The position numbers and the translations under genes are program-made. The notes beneath the pieces are model-generated. The model was given only the letters and a program-made list of their open reading frames with translations. It did not search any database and was not told the origin of the DNA. This document shows, one piece after another, positions 11,476-21,736 of a DNA stretch of 32,839 nucleotides. The DNA lies in contig CM074823.1 of assembly GCA_037447605.1 (NCBI GenBank), positions 1,085,772 through 1,118,610 on the forward strand, in the 5' to 3' direction. Each line of letters begins with the position of its first letter. The first letter of the stretch is position 1. Source of the stretch: Zygnema circumcarinatum (lineage: Eukaryota; Streptophyta; Zygnematophyceae; Zygnematales; Zygnemataceae).

Positions 11476-14400
11476 TCAAGCGAAGTACTGCGCCGCCTTC
11501 GCCCAGGTGGCAGGCCTGTCCAGGACCGTCTCGGCCGCGTGGTCAAAGCGGTAATTCGCGGCCTTGAAGACGAAGTCCGCGGGAATCGCAGAGCTTGCCT
11601 TGCAGTACGACTGGAGGATGGGGAACTCCAAGTTTATACGGACAGGAGTCTCCGAAGGTGCATCCTTGTCTGTGAATAATTTGTAATAATACAAATCATA
11701 CCTAAGCGAGTCGAAGTCATAGCGGATGCCAACGACGCCTCCTCCGACGGCCATCGGTTTTTGGGGAATACCTCCCACAGCGACACTTTTAACACTCGCA
11801 AATTCCTGCATACAAAGCTTGAGAAAGTGAGACATGAGGCTGAAACCAGAGTCAAAGAACGAGGGAGGAGAGAGCGAGGGAGAGAAGGAGAGACGAAAAG
11901 AGTGAAAGAGAGATGGCAAAGATCTACATAAAAGGGATCAACGTACCTGCGCCTTGAAGATGAATTCCGCGCACTTCTCGTAGCACAAACCATTGGTGAG
12001 GATGAGTATATCTTCAGCCTTGAAAAGCGGTTTCAGGTAAGATGGCTGAAAAATATAGGTCTTATCGAACACTGTCAACTGCTTCGAATAATCCGCCTTC
12101 TTCCCGTTGAAGGTCTTAGATACGACCGGAAAGAAGAAGGTATCATTTGTGAGTGGCAGGCCATTTACGTCGCTATATGAACTGTAGTCGTATATGGTGT
12201 ATGTTTCGCTTGCGTTCAAGGCGGCCTTAACCAATAGTTTGGCGAGACGTGTCGCTCTGAACTCGCTCGGATACGCAGTGAAAGTGAGAGAGGGGAACAA
12301 GGACTGAATGAGAGCGTCAACTCGACTCGAATACCCGCCGGAAGCGTCAGCCACGTCGATGATGATTCGATTCGCAGCTCGTCTGGATGTCCGTCAAATA
12401 AATGGAGTTAGGGTTTCATTGGATTTTCGGGTTTCCTTGGCTTGAGGCATATAAGAATTCTGTGCTATCTGGAGTTTCTGGGCAATAATGTGACTAGACA
12501 ATGCAATCACGTCAAATGCGCCATGCTGAAAAAACTTATTTGCAATGCCAATTGGACGAGGGGAGAATAGAAACGCTTACTTCAATGTAAACAAGCTCAG
12601 AACAAGGCTCGGGTACCAATCATAGGAATTGGAAACCTTGCCGAAATCGGGTATAACAAGGACTCCTGTTTTTTTGTCCGGCAGAAGCCATGCCTGCATC
12701 CACAGGTGTCACATATAGAAGAGTGCATGTGAGAAAATCGTTTAATAATTTGTGAGGATTGCTTTGCACAACAGAAGAACTGCACATACAAGATTGTGAG
12801 AGGGACGCAAAACGTGAGCAAAAGAAGCGCATTTCTGGAGGAAACCGAGGGCAGGAGAATAGGGTAGGTGTGAGAGAGAGTGGATAAGGGGTATGGAATG
12901 GAGAAGGAGAGCGCTTGGAGGGGGAACACTGGGTAACAGCAAGAAAGAGTCACCGAAACCCAAAGCAAGCGGGAAACCCAAAGAATGCACGTTTTTAGTC
13001 GGCAAGAGGAGAAATAGCGTAAGAATGAAAAGGGAGAAAAGAGAAGGGCGAACGGAGAGGGAGAGAGGGAGATCCACAGCAATCGATATGCGTGGATTGA
13101 AAAAAATTAGTGGCGTCACTTACACTAACAACTCCATCAACGAGTTGCTCAGCACCAGTCATGCTCTTGCTCTTTGCGGTCACGGGCAGCTTCTGCGAGG
13201 CTGTCGTTGGCTCCGCTTCTGGCTGTCGAGAAGAATCTTCGAATACAATCGTTCTCTTCGATAAGCTTTTCTCAGAAAAGCTCTGCAAGCCAGAAGAATA
13301 GTATCTACTATTGTTGCAGTAATATGCGTAGTAATCCTGGAGATCGTTGAAGTATAGACCGTATTGAAAAGTTGTGTACCACGGGGCTGAGAGCTTCTCC
13401 GACTTGCTTTGCCCCACTCTGCAGCATAACCTCACAAGGAGGGTTCAATATGGAGTTGAGTAATGACTATGCAAAGAACGAAAATATGAAACAGCCTGCA
13501 TCGCGCATTTGCTTAACGGATGTCGAGACTTGAGCTCGAAAAAACGCACGTCTGTACAAGTTGTACCAGACAGCTTCTACCATTTCCCTTTCCTGTCAAA
13601 TATATGTACGGCTCAAAGTTGAAACACGATTGAAAACTTAGGCAATTTCTAAGAAAGCCACTGACAATCTGTTTCTTTTAGCTCCACTCCTAGGCACTGT
13701 ATTAAACTTTGTACTCACCTCTTGATTTGCATGGATATCGTGGCATTTTCCACAAGATAAGGACGAGAGGAAAAGCCTCCACTGTAAAATGGGTATACGT
13801 CGGATTGTGAGAACAGATTGGTCGGGCGGACAAAGAGAGAGTTGAGGCGCGCGTTGACGTCCTTGAAGCCGCCCTGCGTCGTGTTCGCAAAGGACAAAAG
13901 GTAGTCGTACGCGGGCACGCCTTCGATGGTCTCCACCGCGGCGGATTCGAAGAGGCTCAGATCCTTCTTCAGCTTCAGCGAGGTCTTGTTGTACACGGAC
14001 GGGGAGCCTGCAAGGCGACAACAACAACATGAGCATGAATGCATGCAAGTTTAGGACCGTGATGCACCAACAACAATCACCACAACGTAGCCTGAAGCAA
14101 GACTTGTGGACACGTGTATGTGAGGGAAGAGAAGCGAGAGGCCGAGAGAATGGGAGAGAGACAGTAGCTTCAGAAAGCCAAAAGAGATGGGAATGACATT
14201 TATACCTGAGGATTCCCTTCCAATTCATGAAAAGGAAAGCTGGATACGTCCAACCCAAACCGAGACCATAGAATCTCGATTTTTTTCTACTTGTTCAAAC
14301 CATCAGAAGGCACGATTGCCAAAATATCTACGAGAAAGAAGGAGATGGGGAGGCGCTCACTGTACGACGGGCGGATCTGCACGACGGGCTGCCCGACCTT

Positions 14401-14844
14401 CCAGAAGAGAACGAGCGGAAACGCGATCTCGGAAGTGAAGGGATAACAGTAGGACATGTACGCCACGTTCTGGTCGCGCAGGGAATCGAAAGCAGTACGC
14501 AGCGCGTTGTTGAATTCCAGGTCGCTCTTGTACTGCTTCTTGCCGATGTCGGTGAGCGTCTTCCGAATGTCGACCTTGAGGGGGAGCTCCTTCGTGGGGG
14601 AGTTCAGCGCCACGTCGACGCTCGGCATGAAGGCGAGCGCCTTCTTCAGGGAGTCCACCATGCTCGCCGCCACGTCAGCATTGTACGGAATCTTTACCAA
14701 GCAGCTGCGTACGACGCTGGAAGGAAAAGTGTATTCGGTTGAGTTCAGGATGAGAGCGCAGGGGTCGGTCTTGGCCGCTGCCGAAAGGCTTACTGAGGAG
14801 AAGGCGAAGAGAAGACTTAAGGTGAAAATGCATCCTCGAGTCAT
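11476..14844 (-). CDS. Secreted S41-peptidase-like protein, paralogue B
   Basis: Six exons: 14361-14844, 13719-14007, 13124-13418, 12581-12693, 11947-12382 and 11476-11805. All junctions are GT-AG, with phases identical to paralogue A, giving 648 codons plus stop. It begins MTRGCIFTLSLLFAFSS, a signal peptide. An open frame continues far upstream through the CT-rich leader but is low-complexity Ser/Pro/Leu and was not used. Exon lengths match paralogue A except exon 3, which is 9 nt longer. The family signatures are kept (IIIDVADASGG, SVAVGGIPQKP). The region after SLRD reads QNVAY and the nucleophile site is again CYEKC (527-531), so a serine is absent here too. The mature N-terminus (KTDPCALILNSTEYTF) differs from both A and C, while much of exons 1, 2, 5 and 6 is close to identical. 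Even the 12383-12580 intron resembles its A counterpart, which points to a recent duplication. Confidence 0.88.
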
Positions 14845-15600
14845 GTACGAAGGAGGGAGAGCAGAGGGAGAGGAGAGGAAGGGATACGGAAAGAGGAGGG
14901 AGGGAGAGGAGAGTGAGAAAGTTGGAGAGGGGAGGGAAGGAGAGGAGAGGGAGGGAGAGGGCGAGGGGAGGTAAGGATAGGAGGGGGAGAGAGAGGGAAA
15001 GGGAAGCGAGAGATACGATTGGGAGGGATGGGGACAGGGGAAGAGAGAGAGGAGAGGGAGGGAGGGGAAGAGGTGAGAAAGAGAGTGGAGAGTGGAGGGA
15101 GGGAGAGGAGAGGAAGGGAGAGGGACGGGAGAGGGAGGGAGGGATAGGAGAGGGAGGGATGGGGAGAGGGGAGGGAACGAGAGGAGAGAGAGGAGAGAGA
15201 GGAGAAGAGGTGAGGGAGAGAGTGGAGTTGGGAGTGAGGGAGAGGAGAGGAAGGGAGTGGGGGAGGGGAGGGAGGAATGAATGGATAGGAGAGGGATGGA
15301 GGGAGGGGGAGTGGGTAGGGAGAGAGAGGAGCGGGAGGGAGGTGAAGAGGTGAGGCAGAGAGTGGAGAGGGGAGGGAGAGGAGAGGAAGGGAGAGGGAGA
15401 GGGTAGGACGGGAGGTATAGAAGAGACTGGGATGGGGAGAGGTGGGGGAGAGAGAGGAGTGGGGGGGAGAAGAGGTGAGGGAGTGGAGCGGGAGGGGAGG
15501 GGCGAAGGATAGCGGTTCGTCGAATCGACTTCAGTAGGTGCGGCGGCCTACAGCGCCCGCGCCCATCAATGTATGGCACCGACAGGACCGTACGGTGATG
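14845..15600 (-). promoter_or_regulatory. CT-rich leader and promoter of S41-like gene B
   Basis: About 650 bp of degenerate GA sequence on the plus strand (sense CT) lies directly upstream of the start codon, much longer than in genes A (about 130 bp) and C (about 310 bp). At 15574-15596 is the shared upstream block in a slightly diverged form (CACCGACAGGACCGTACGG). No CCAAT box was found nearby. Confidence 0.5.
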
Positions 15601-16130
15601 TGCCCCTCCCCGCAGGCATCATCAAATACCCCTGAAATCCCGTATTTTACTATTCTCGGGACCATTTTGAGTTTCATTTTCGGGATTTTCGGGACTTTTT
15701 TGTTTCGTACTTTTTTTGTACTTTTGGACTTTTTTTGTATCTTTTTAGGTACTTTGTTTGTCTTTCAGGACGAAGTTTTTGTCCTGTAGTAGCGTTTGAA
15801 GACTACAGTTTTTCTAACATTGCTGATATGTCTAACGACGCATGAAGAAGGAAGAGTGGAGGAAGTGGCATTGATCTCACGATGGCGATGATGCCATCAA
15901 ATGTGCATGGTCAAAATCAGCATCAGGGGGAACCACGAGAAACTGGTCGCAATGGACCCAAGCTCAAAAGAAGGCATAAAGTATCAGACTTCTAGTCCTT
16001 TTTTCAACATATGTTGTCATTCAAAACAAAATGACAACATGGGGGTGATGGGGGGTCATGGGGGTCATGACCATTTTTCATGCCCCGTGACGTTAGTACA
16101 GTGGGGGACCGTCAACGTCGCCGTCCCGTC
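15601..16130. other. Spacer inserted between promoter blocks of gene B
   Basis: Upstream of gene C the shared block and the GACTCGGAGGTTGCGT element are about 30 bp apart. Upstream of gene B the same two elements are separated by roughly 530 bp of unrelated sequence, including a T-rich region (15640-15790) with repeated CTTTTTTTGTA-like strings. No gene or terminal repeats were recognised. It reads as an insertion, or as material lost from C. Confidence 0.45.
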
Positions 16131-16640
16131 CCGACTCGGAGGTTGCGTGGAAGCCACGGCACGTGTGAGGGTGCGCGTTGAGTGGCCGCCGACAATATGA
16201 TGCGTTGACGTGGTCAGTCGACCCGTGGGTATATCCGGATAGGGCGTGTCTACTTTGGACATTGCGTTTTAGATTTTGTCTCGGAAGCAGTACTGTATTT
16301 ACAGTTTTTTCCTTGATTTTACAGAATCATATGTATTGGTTTTTAGAATCGGGCTCAGGCAAAGCAACCAAGTTCGGTGAGCTGACACGTGGCAGATTTT
16401 TCAATTCGTTTTGGTCGTCCCCATTTGGCAGTTTCAAGCGATTTTCGGTACAAAACGACAAAATGTTGAGCAAGTTTGACAGGACCACCGACAGAGGACC
16501 GACAAAGTTTCTATATGGACTGTCGATGTCGAACACCATATGGTACGGTATGATTGTCGTTTCTGTTTAACCGACACCTCATCATCACAAGCTAGTCGCG
16601 TGCCACTTGGCGCCAAACTAACGACAAAAAATGTTGACCC
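16131..16640. repeat. Block paralogous to 22168-22720
   Basis: Shared strings occur in the same order: GACTCGGAGGTTGCGT, AAGCCACGGCA, ACAAAACGACAAAAT, TTTGAC and GACCACC, then TACGGTATG and TTGTCGTTT. The similarity is patchy with small gaps. The block lies upstream of gene B as its counterpart lies upstream of gene C, so it is probably part of the duplicated unit rather than an independent mobile element, though a dispersed element cannot be excluded. Confidence 0.65.
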
Positions 16641-17002
16641 CGCTTGACCAGACCACCAACTGTGGCTGAGACCGGACTCCATGTAACGGATTCAGTCCGA
16701 CACCAAATGCGCGCTTCAATCAGTGCTGGCCACGTGGACGCTTGTTTTAGAATTTAGGGTTCCCAAGGGTGTTCTGGGATTTGAAGGCTTTCAGTTTTTC
16801 GAGGGTTCAAGGATTTTGAGGGTTTTTTGGTTTTTGGGACGTATGCGCGTGGCAGCCACGTCGGTGCCACGTCAGCGCCAAATCAGCACCAGATCGGCGC
16901 CATGTCGGCACAGCGTGCCCTCGCGTTCAAGTCCAAGCTCATGTGACGAACACAATTCACTCCAAGTCTAGCAGCTGGTGGTGGGGGCCACATATATATA
17001 TA

Positions 17003-17275
17003 AAAATAGGAGAACTATATACCGCCCCCTTTCTTGGTTATCCCGCCACTATTTTTTTTAAATCCGACCCTCCCATTTCGGCTATTCTGCCCCCTGTTTT
17101 GAAATACCCCGCCCCCCCCATGTTGGATATTCCCCCCCCCCCGTTTTCTCNNNNNNNNNNGGGGAGGGGAGGGGTGGGGTGGGGTGCAGAATAGCCGAAA
17201 TGGGAGGGTCGGATTTCAAAAAATCAGTGGCGGGATAACCAAAAAAGGGGGGCGGTAGATAGTTCTCCTTAAAAT
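17003..17275. repeat. Inverted-repeat element interrupted by an assembly gap
   Basis: The left arm (about 17003-17096) and right arm (about 17181-17275) are reverse complements with few mismatches. Both carry GGAGAACTAT, GGTTATCCCGCCACT and GACCCTCCCATTTCGGCTA in mirrored order. The loop is C/G-rich and contains 10 N at 17151-17160. Within an arm, the motif C-run, TT, TGG, TATCCC recurs two or three times. No transposase frame is present. It could be a MITE-like or foldback element, or a false join of two opposed copies at the gap. Confidence 0.7.
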
Positions 17276-17397
17276 AAGGAGTCCCCCTACCAATAATGTC
17301 TGCAAGGTACGCATTCTCCCATAGCCCGGTCGGCACTAGCAGGCTGCCCCGACAGAGCCCGCCAGCCTCCCTAGCTCGCCCCTCCCACAGTTCCTCG

Positions 17398-17430
17398 TCC
17401 CTCCCTCCCTCCCTCCCTCCCTCCCTCCCT
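17398..17430. repeat. (CCCT)n microsatellite
   Basis: Eight uninterrupted CCCT units. This is one of the few plus-strand pyrimidine runs in the window, and it lies outside all exons. Confidence 0.9.
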
Positions 17431-17725
17431 CATGGAGCTGTAGATGTGGAGGCAGGAAGGGCGTTCTTGTGCAGGCGCGAGGAGGAGGTGTAGCGTGGTG
17501 CTGAACTTTATGGATTGTAACTACATTGAGAGAATAAAGGAGTTTGATGCTTCGGGCTTTTGCCTGAACCCGTGTCATTTGCTGTGAGATTTTTGTTATG
17601 TGTTTGAGCGGAACCACAGAAGGGACGGGTCCTGCTTTGTGAGTATTGGGTCGGTGTGAACGGACGCGATTCGGAGCAAGCATTCGATTTGTGAGCGAAC
17701 TCATACTTTTGCTACAATACAGCAT
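17430..17725 (+). mobile_element. Possible solo LTR fragment
   Basis: The plus strand reads like the 3' half of a plant LTR: GAGAGAATAAAGGAG, then about 190 bp later a CATACTTTTGCTACA-type end. I see no primer-binding site, target-site duplication, gag or pol. This rests on general resemblance only. Confidence 0.2.
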
Positions 17726-17939
17726 TTGAATAGTGGGCTTGAAAACATTTCAAAGGCACCATGGCACGGTTCGGGCATGAAAGCGCGGGGATTAGAGACT
17801 AAGTCTGAGAAGAAGATCCATAAATACGCCTTTTCACGCTATGCGGATGCAACACCTACGCACAATCACTCAAAATTGTGAAGGACTTACTCTTTTATCA
17901 CACGTTATCTAAATCCACAAAAGGAAAGAGTCAACCCTA

Positions 17940-17982
17940 AAATCCCTAAACCCTAAACCCTAAATCCTAAACCCCTAACCCT
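17940..17982 (-). repeat. Short telomere-like run, CCCTAAA type
   Basis: Five or six CCCTAAA-like units read on the plus strand (TTTAGGG on the minus), some degenerate. This is the plant-type telomere unit. A weaker relic of the same kind lies at about 2455-2505. Confidence 0.75.
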
Positions 17983-18067
17983 ATTGACATCCCCGCCATA
18001 CGTCATCTCACAAACCGCAAACCGCCCCCCTCCTTCACCAACAAAACGAAAAAGACGTCCTCCTCCT

Positions 18068-19093
18068 TCAAGCAAAGTACTGCGCCGCCTTCGCCCAGGT
18101 GGCAGGCCTGTCCAGGACCGTCTCGGCCGCGTGGTCAAAGCGGTAATTCGCGGCCTTGAAGACGAAGTCCGCGGGAATCGCAGAGCTCGCCTTGCAGTAC
18201 GACTGGAGGATGGGGAAGGTAAAGCTGGCGATGACAGGAAGAGGCGGAGGGGCGTCCTTGTCAGTGAGTAAGTTGACGTCAATTAACTCAAACCTGAGGG
18301 AGTCGATGTTATAGTTGAGGCCAACGACGCCTCCTCCGACGGCCATCGGCTTTTGGGGAATACCTCCCACAGCGACACTTTTCACTCCCGTAAATTCCTG
18401 CATACAAAGCTTGAGAAAATGAGGCATGGAGTTGAAAACAGAGCACAAGAGCGAGGGGAAGGAGAGAGAGGGAGGCAGAGGAAGGGGGAGACGGAAGGCA
18501 GAAAAGGGAGATGGCAAAGATCTACATGAAGGGATGAACATACCTGCAACTTGAAGATGAACTCCGCACAGTTGTCGTTGCACAAACCATTGGTGAGGAT
18601 GATGATTTCGTTAGCCTTGAAAAGCGGTTTCCCAATGGACGGCTGGGAAATTTGAGACTTCGCGAAATACGTCAACTGCTTCGAATAATCCGCCTTCTTC
18701 CCGTTGAAGGTCTTCGATACGACCGGAAAGAAGAAGGTATCATTTGTGAATGGCAGGCCATTTAGGTCGGTCCAGATACGGTAGTCAAAGATGCTGCCAG
18801 ATGTATAGTTGAGCTCCGAAACGGCTTCAGCAGTTAGTTTGGCGAGACGTGTCGCTCTGAACTCGCTCGGATACGCAGTGAAAGTGAGAGAGGGGAACAA
18901 GAACTGAATGAGATCGTCGGCGAGACCCGGATACCCGCCGGCATTATCAGTCACGTCGATGATGATTCGATTCACAACTCGTCTGAACAACAACAAGTAC
19001 ATCGGGATAGGGTTAAGGTTAGGGTAAGGATTAGGGTGAGGGTTAGGGTTAGGGTTAGGGTTAGGGTTAGGGTTAGGGTTAGGGTTAGGGTTG

Positions 19094-19131
<38 letters not shown>

Positions 19132-19747
19132 TAGGGTTAGGGTGAGGATTCGTCGTGCTCTCCGTAACCGAAGGAAAGGAATGTTGGACAAGAGACGATG
19201 CTTTCATCATAATTTGAATGCGCCATGTGAAAGGAAGTAAGATTTCACAATTGAAATTGGACATAAAGAGGATGAAAATTGGCTTACTTCAAAGCGATCA
19301 AGCTTAGAACAACGCTCCGGTACCACTCAAAGTAAATGACATCCCCCCCAAAGCTGGGCATAACGAGAACTCCGGTTTTGTTATCCGGAAGCAGCCATGC
19401 CTGCATCCATAAAACAGGACATTTTCCAGGAGTTCATGTAAAAATCGTTCGTGCATAAGATTTTTATTTCAGTAGACGTTGAACAACGGCAGAAAAAGCT
19501 CTATGGGCGATACGGAGAGCAGAAGACGGATGAACCAGGAAGGATTGGCTTCTACAGAGTGCGAGTGTGGAAAAAATTAAGGGAATAGAAGAGGAAAAGA
19601 ATACTGGGAGAGGGCACAAGGGGGAATATCGCAAAAGACTTAAAATGAAGCAAGATTGAGAGACGGGGAAGGTAGGATTTTTGTCGGCAATAGGTCAAGA
19701 AGCGAAAGAAAAACAAGGGAAAATGGAGAGTGGAGAGAGAGATAGAG

Positions 19748-19803
<56 letters not shown>

Positions 19804-21736
19804 GAGAGAGAGAGATTCTCATAACGGGCAAGCGTGAATAGAAAGCAAAGCAGCAGTGTTGCTTACAGTGATGAATCCGTCAGAGAGGAGCTGAGCACCA
19901 TCCAATTTTGTGCTTGTTGGGGCCACGGCAGACTGAAGGGGTTCAGACATTCCTTCGGCTTCTGGCAGTCGAGAGCGATCTTCGAATACACTCTTTCTCT
20001 CCGAAAGGGTTTTAGGAGAGGAGGGAGGTTCATAAGGCTCATCATAAGTGTAAGTAGCATTGCAGCTCCTCGCGTAGTAACTCTTCAGATCGTCGAAGTA
20101 TAAACCGTACTGGAAAGTGGTGTACCACGGAGCTGATAGCTTTTCGGAATTCCTCTGCCCCACTCTGCAGTATAATGCCAACACAACAATTTTAGGGTTT
20201 TAAGGGTTTTTAGAGTTTTCATGATCGTGCAGATAGATTTTTTTTTTTTTTTTTTTTTTTTTAGGGTTTCTAGAGTCTTTAGGGTTTTTATGCATTCTAA
20301 CGATTGACGGATGTTGAAAACCAAGCACGAATCAATGCGCCTGTGAACTATGTATGCATCATTTAAGCTTGAACCCAATGGATGCAAATTCGGAGAACCT
20401 CTCACAATCCCTTTATGTTGTGTGCCAAATTCAAGTTAAACTCTACCTCTTTATTTGCATGGATATCGTGGCACTATCCACGAGATAAGGGCGAGAGGAG
20501 AAGGCTCCGCTTAAGGGCGTGGTGGAAAAAGAATAGCGATCTGAAAAGCGATTGGTCGGACGGGCAAAGAGGGAGTTGAGGCGCGCGTTGACGTCCTTGA
20601 AGCCGCCCTGCGTCGTGTTCGCAAAGGACAAAAGGTAGTCGTACGCGGGCACGCCTTCGATGGTCTCCACCGCGGCGGATTCGAAGAGGCTCAGATCCTT
20701 CTTCAGCTTCAGCGAAGTCTTGTTGTACACGGACGGGGAGCCTGCAAGGCGACAACAGCAACAACAACATGAGCATGAATAAAAACAACAACAACAACAA
20801 CATGCGCATGAATAACAACGACAACAACAACATGAGCATGAATAACAACAACAACAACAAGGGTATGGATGTATGCAGGTTGAGAACCGTGATGCACCAA
20901 CAACAATCACCACAACGTAGTCTCAAGCAAGACTTGGGGACATGTGTGTGTGTGAGGGCAAGAGGGAGAGAGAGGGAGAGAGAGAGAGGGAGAGAGAGAG
21001 AGAGAGAGAGAGAAATATAGCAAAATATTGAGACTGGGAGAGAGGTGCGAGAAACCCTGGCTTTTGGAAGCCGAACGAGATGGCAATGCCAGTTGTACAG
21101 GAGGACCCCCTTCAAATTCATGAAATGGAAATGCAGGACACGCCCAGAAAAAGGAACCCTAAAATAACCGAGGCATTTCAATAAGCCCAAATCGTCATCC
21201 CGATTTTTTTTTTAAAAGAGTGCGAGCAAGAAGGAGATGGGGCGTCGCTCACTGTACGATGTACGGATCTGCACGACGGGCTGCCCGTCCTTCCAGAAGA
21301 GAACGAGCGGAAACGCGATCTCGGAAGTGAAGGGGTAACAGTAGGACGTGTACGCCACGTTCTGGTCGCGCAGGGAATCGAAAGCAGTACGCAGCGCGTT
21401 GTTGAATTCCAGGTCGCTCTTGTACTGCTTCTTGCCGATGTCGGTGAGGGTCTTCCGAATGTCGACCTTGAGGGGGAGCTCCTTCGTGGGAGAGTTCAGC
21501 GCCACGTCGACGCTCGGCATGAAGGCGAGCGCCTTCTTCAGGGAGTCCACCAAGCTCGCCGCCACGTCAGCATTGTACGGAATCTGACCGAAGCAACTGC
21601 GCACGTCGCTGGAAAGAAACGTCGACTCGGTCGTGTTCACGAACGGAGCGCAGAGGTCCTTTTTGGCCGCCGCCGAAAGCACCACTGAACAGAGGGCGAC
21701 TAAAAGGCTTAAGGTGAAAGTGCCTCCTCGCGACAT
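18068..21736 (-). CDS. Secreted S41-peptidase-like protein, paralogue C
   Basis: Six exons: 21253-21736, 20447-20741, 19867-20164, 19288-19400, 18544-18982 and 18068-18397. All junctions are GT-AG, giving 652 codons plus stop. It starts MSRGGTFTLSLLVALCSVV, a signal peptide close to that of paralogue A. Exons 2, 3 and 5 are longer than in A by 6, 12 and 3 nt. It is the most diverged copy in exons 3-5 (IIIDVTDNAGG, GVLVMPSFGG), and its nucleophile site is CNDNC (531-535), different from CYEKC but also lacking serine. The region after SLRD is QNVAY. The C-terminal 45 or so residues are identical to A and B. Its introns have accumulated telomere-like, poly-T and (AAC)n repeats missing from the other copies. 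Membership of the S41 family is well supported by motif order; enzyme activity is not. Confidence 0.87.
19015..19145 (+). repeat. Interstitial (TTAGGG)n / (GTGAGG)n array
   Basis: About nine perfect TTAGGG units are followed by six GGTGAG-type units and more TTAGGG. The array lies inside the 18983-19287 intron of S41-like gene C, 33 bp from the acceptor. The unit is the 6-nt form, unlike the 7-nt TTTAGGG-like runs elsewhere in the window. The sense transcript carries CCCTAA repeats. Confidence 0.9.
19735..19814. repeat. (GA)n microsatellite in intron 3 of gene C
   Basis: An interrupted GA run lies about 50 bp from the donor end of exon 3 (19867), so pre-mRNA of gene C carries CT repeats just after the 5' splice site. 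Confidence 0.85.
20238..20262. repeat. T25 homopolymer in intron 2 of gene C
   Basis: Twenty-five consecutive T on the plus strand (A25 in the transcript), flanked on both sides by AGGGTTT-like strings. It is not present in the matching introns of genes A and B. Confidence 0.9.
20752..20862 (-). repeat. (AAC)n / ATGAGCATGAATAAC minisatellite next to an acceptor
   Basis: Compound units of an AAC run followed by ATGAGCATGAATAA occur three times, beginning about 10 bp inside intron 1 from the acceptor of exon 2 in gene C. Gene A has a shortened form (about 9905-9960) and gene B a single unit (14015-14040). The sense strand gives GTT-rich sequence just before the splice site. Confidence 0.8.

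Noticed and set aside
14287-15579. N-terminal extension of S41-like gene B through the leader (430-codon frame)
   Set aside because: The extension is Ser/Pro/Leu low complexity from the CT-rich leader. All three paralogues share homology only from the signal-peptide Met.
19015-19145. A chromosome end or telomere junction
   Set aside because: Coding exons continue in phase on both sides of the array, so it is interstitial.
18382-19191. A TLTLTL/NPNPNP-rich protein fused to the S41-like exon
   Set aside because: It is read-through of the telomere-like array in intron 4. The acceptor before exon 5 removes it and restores the family sequence.
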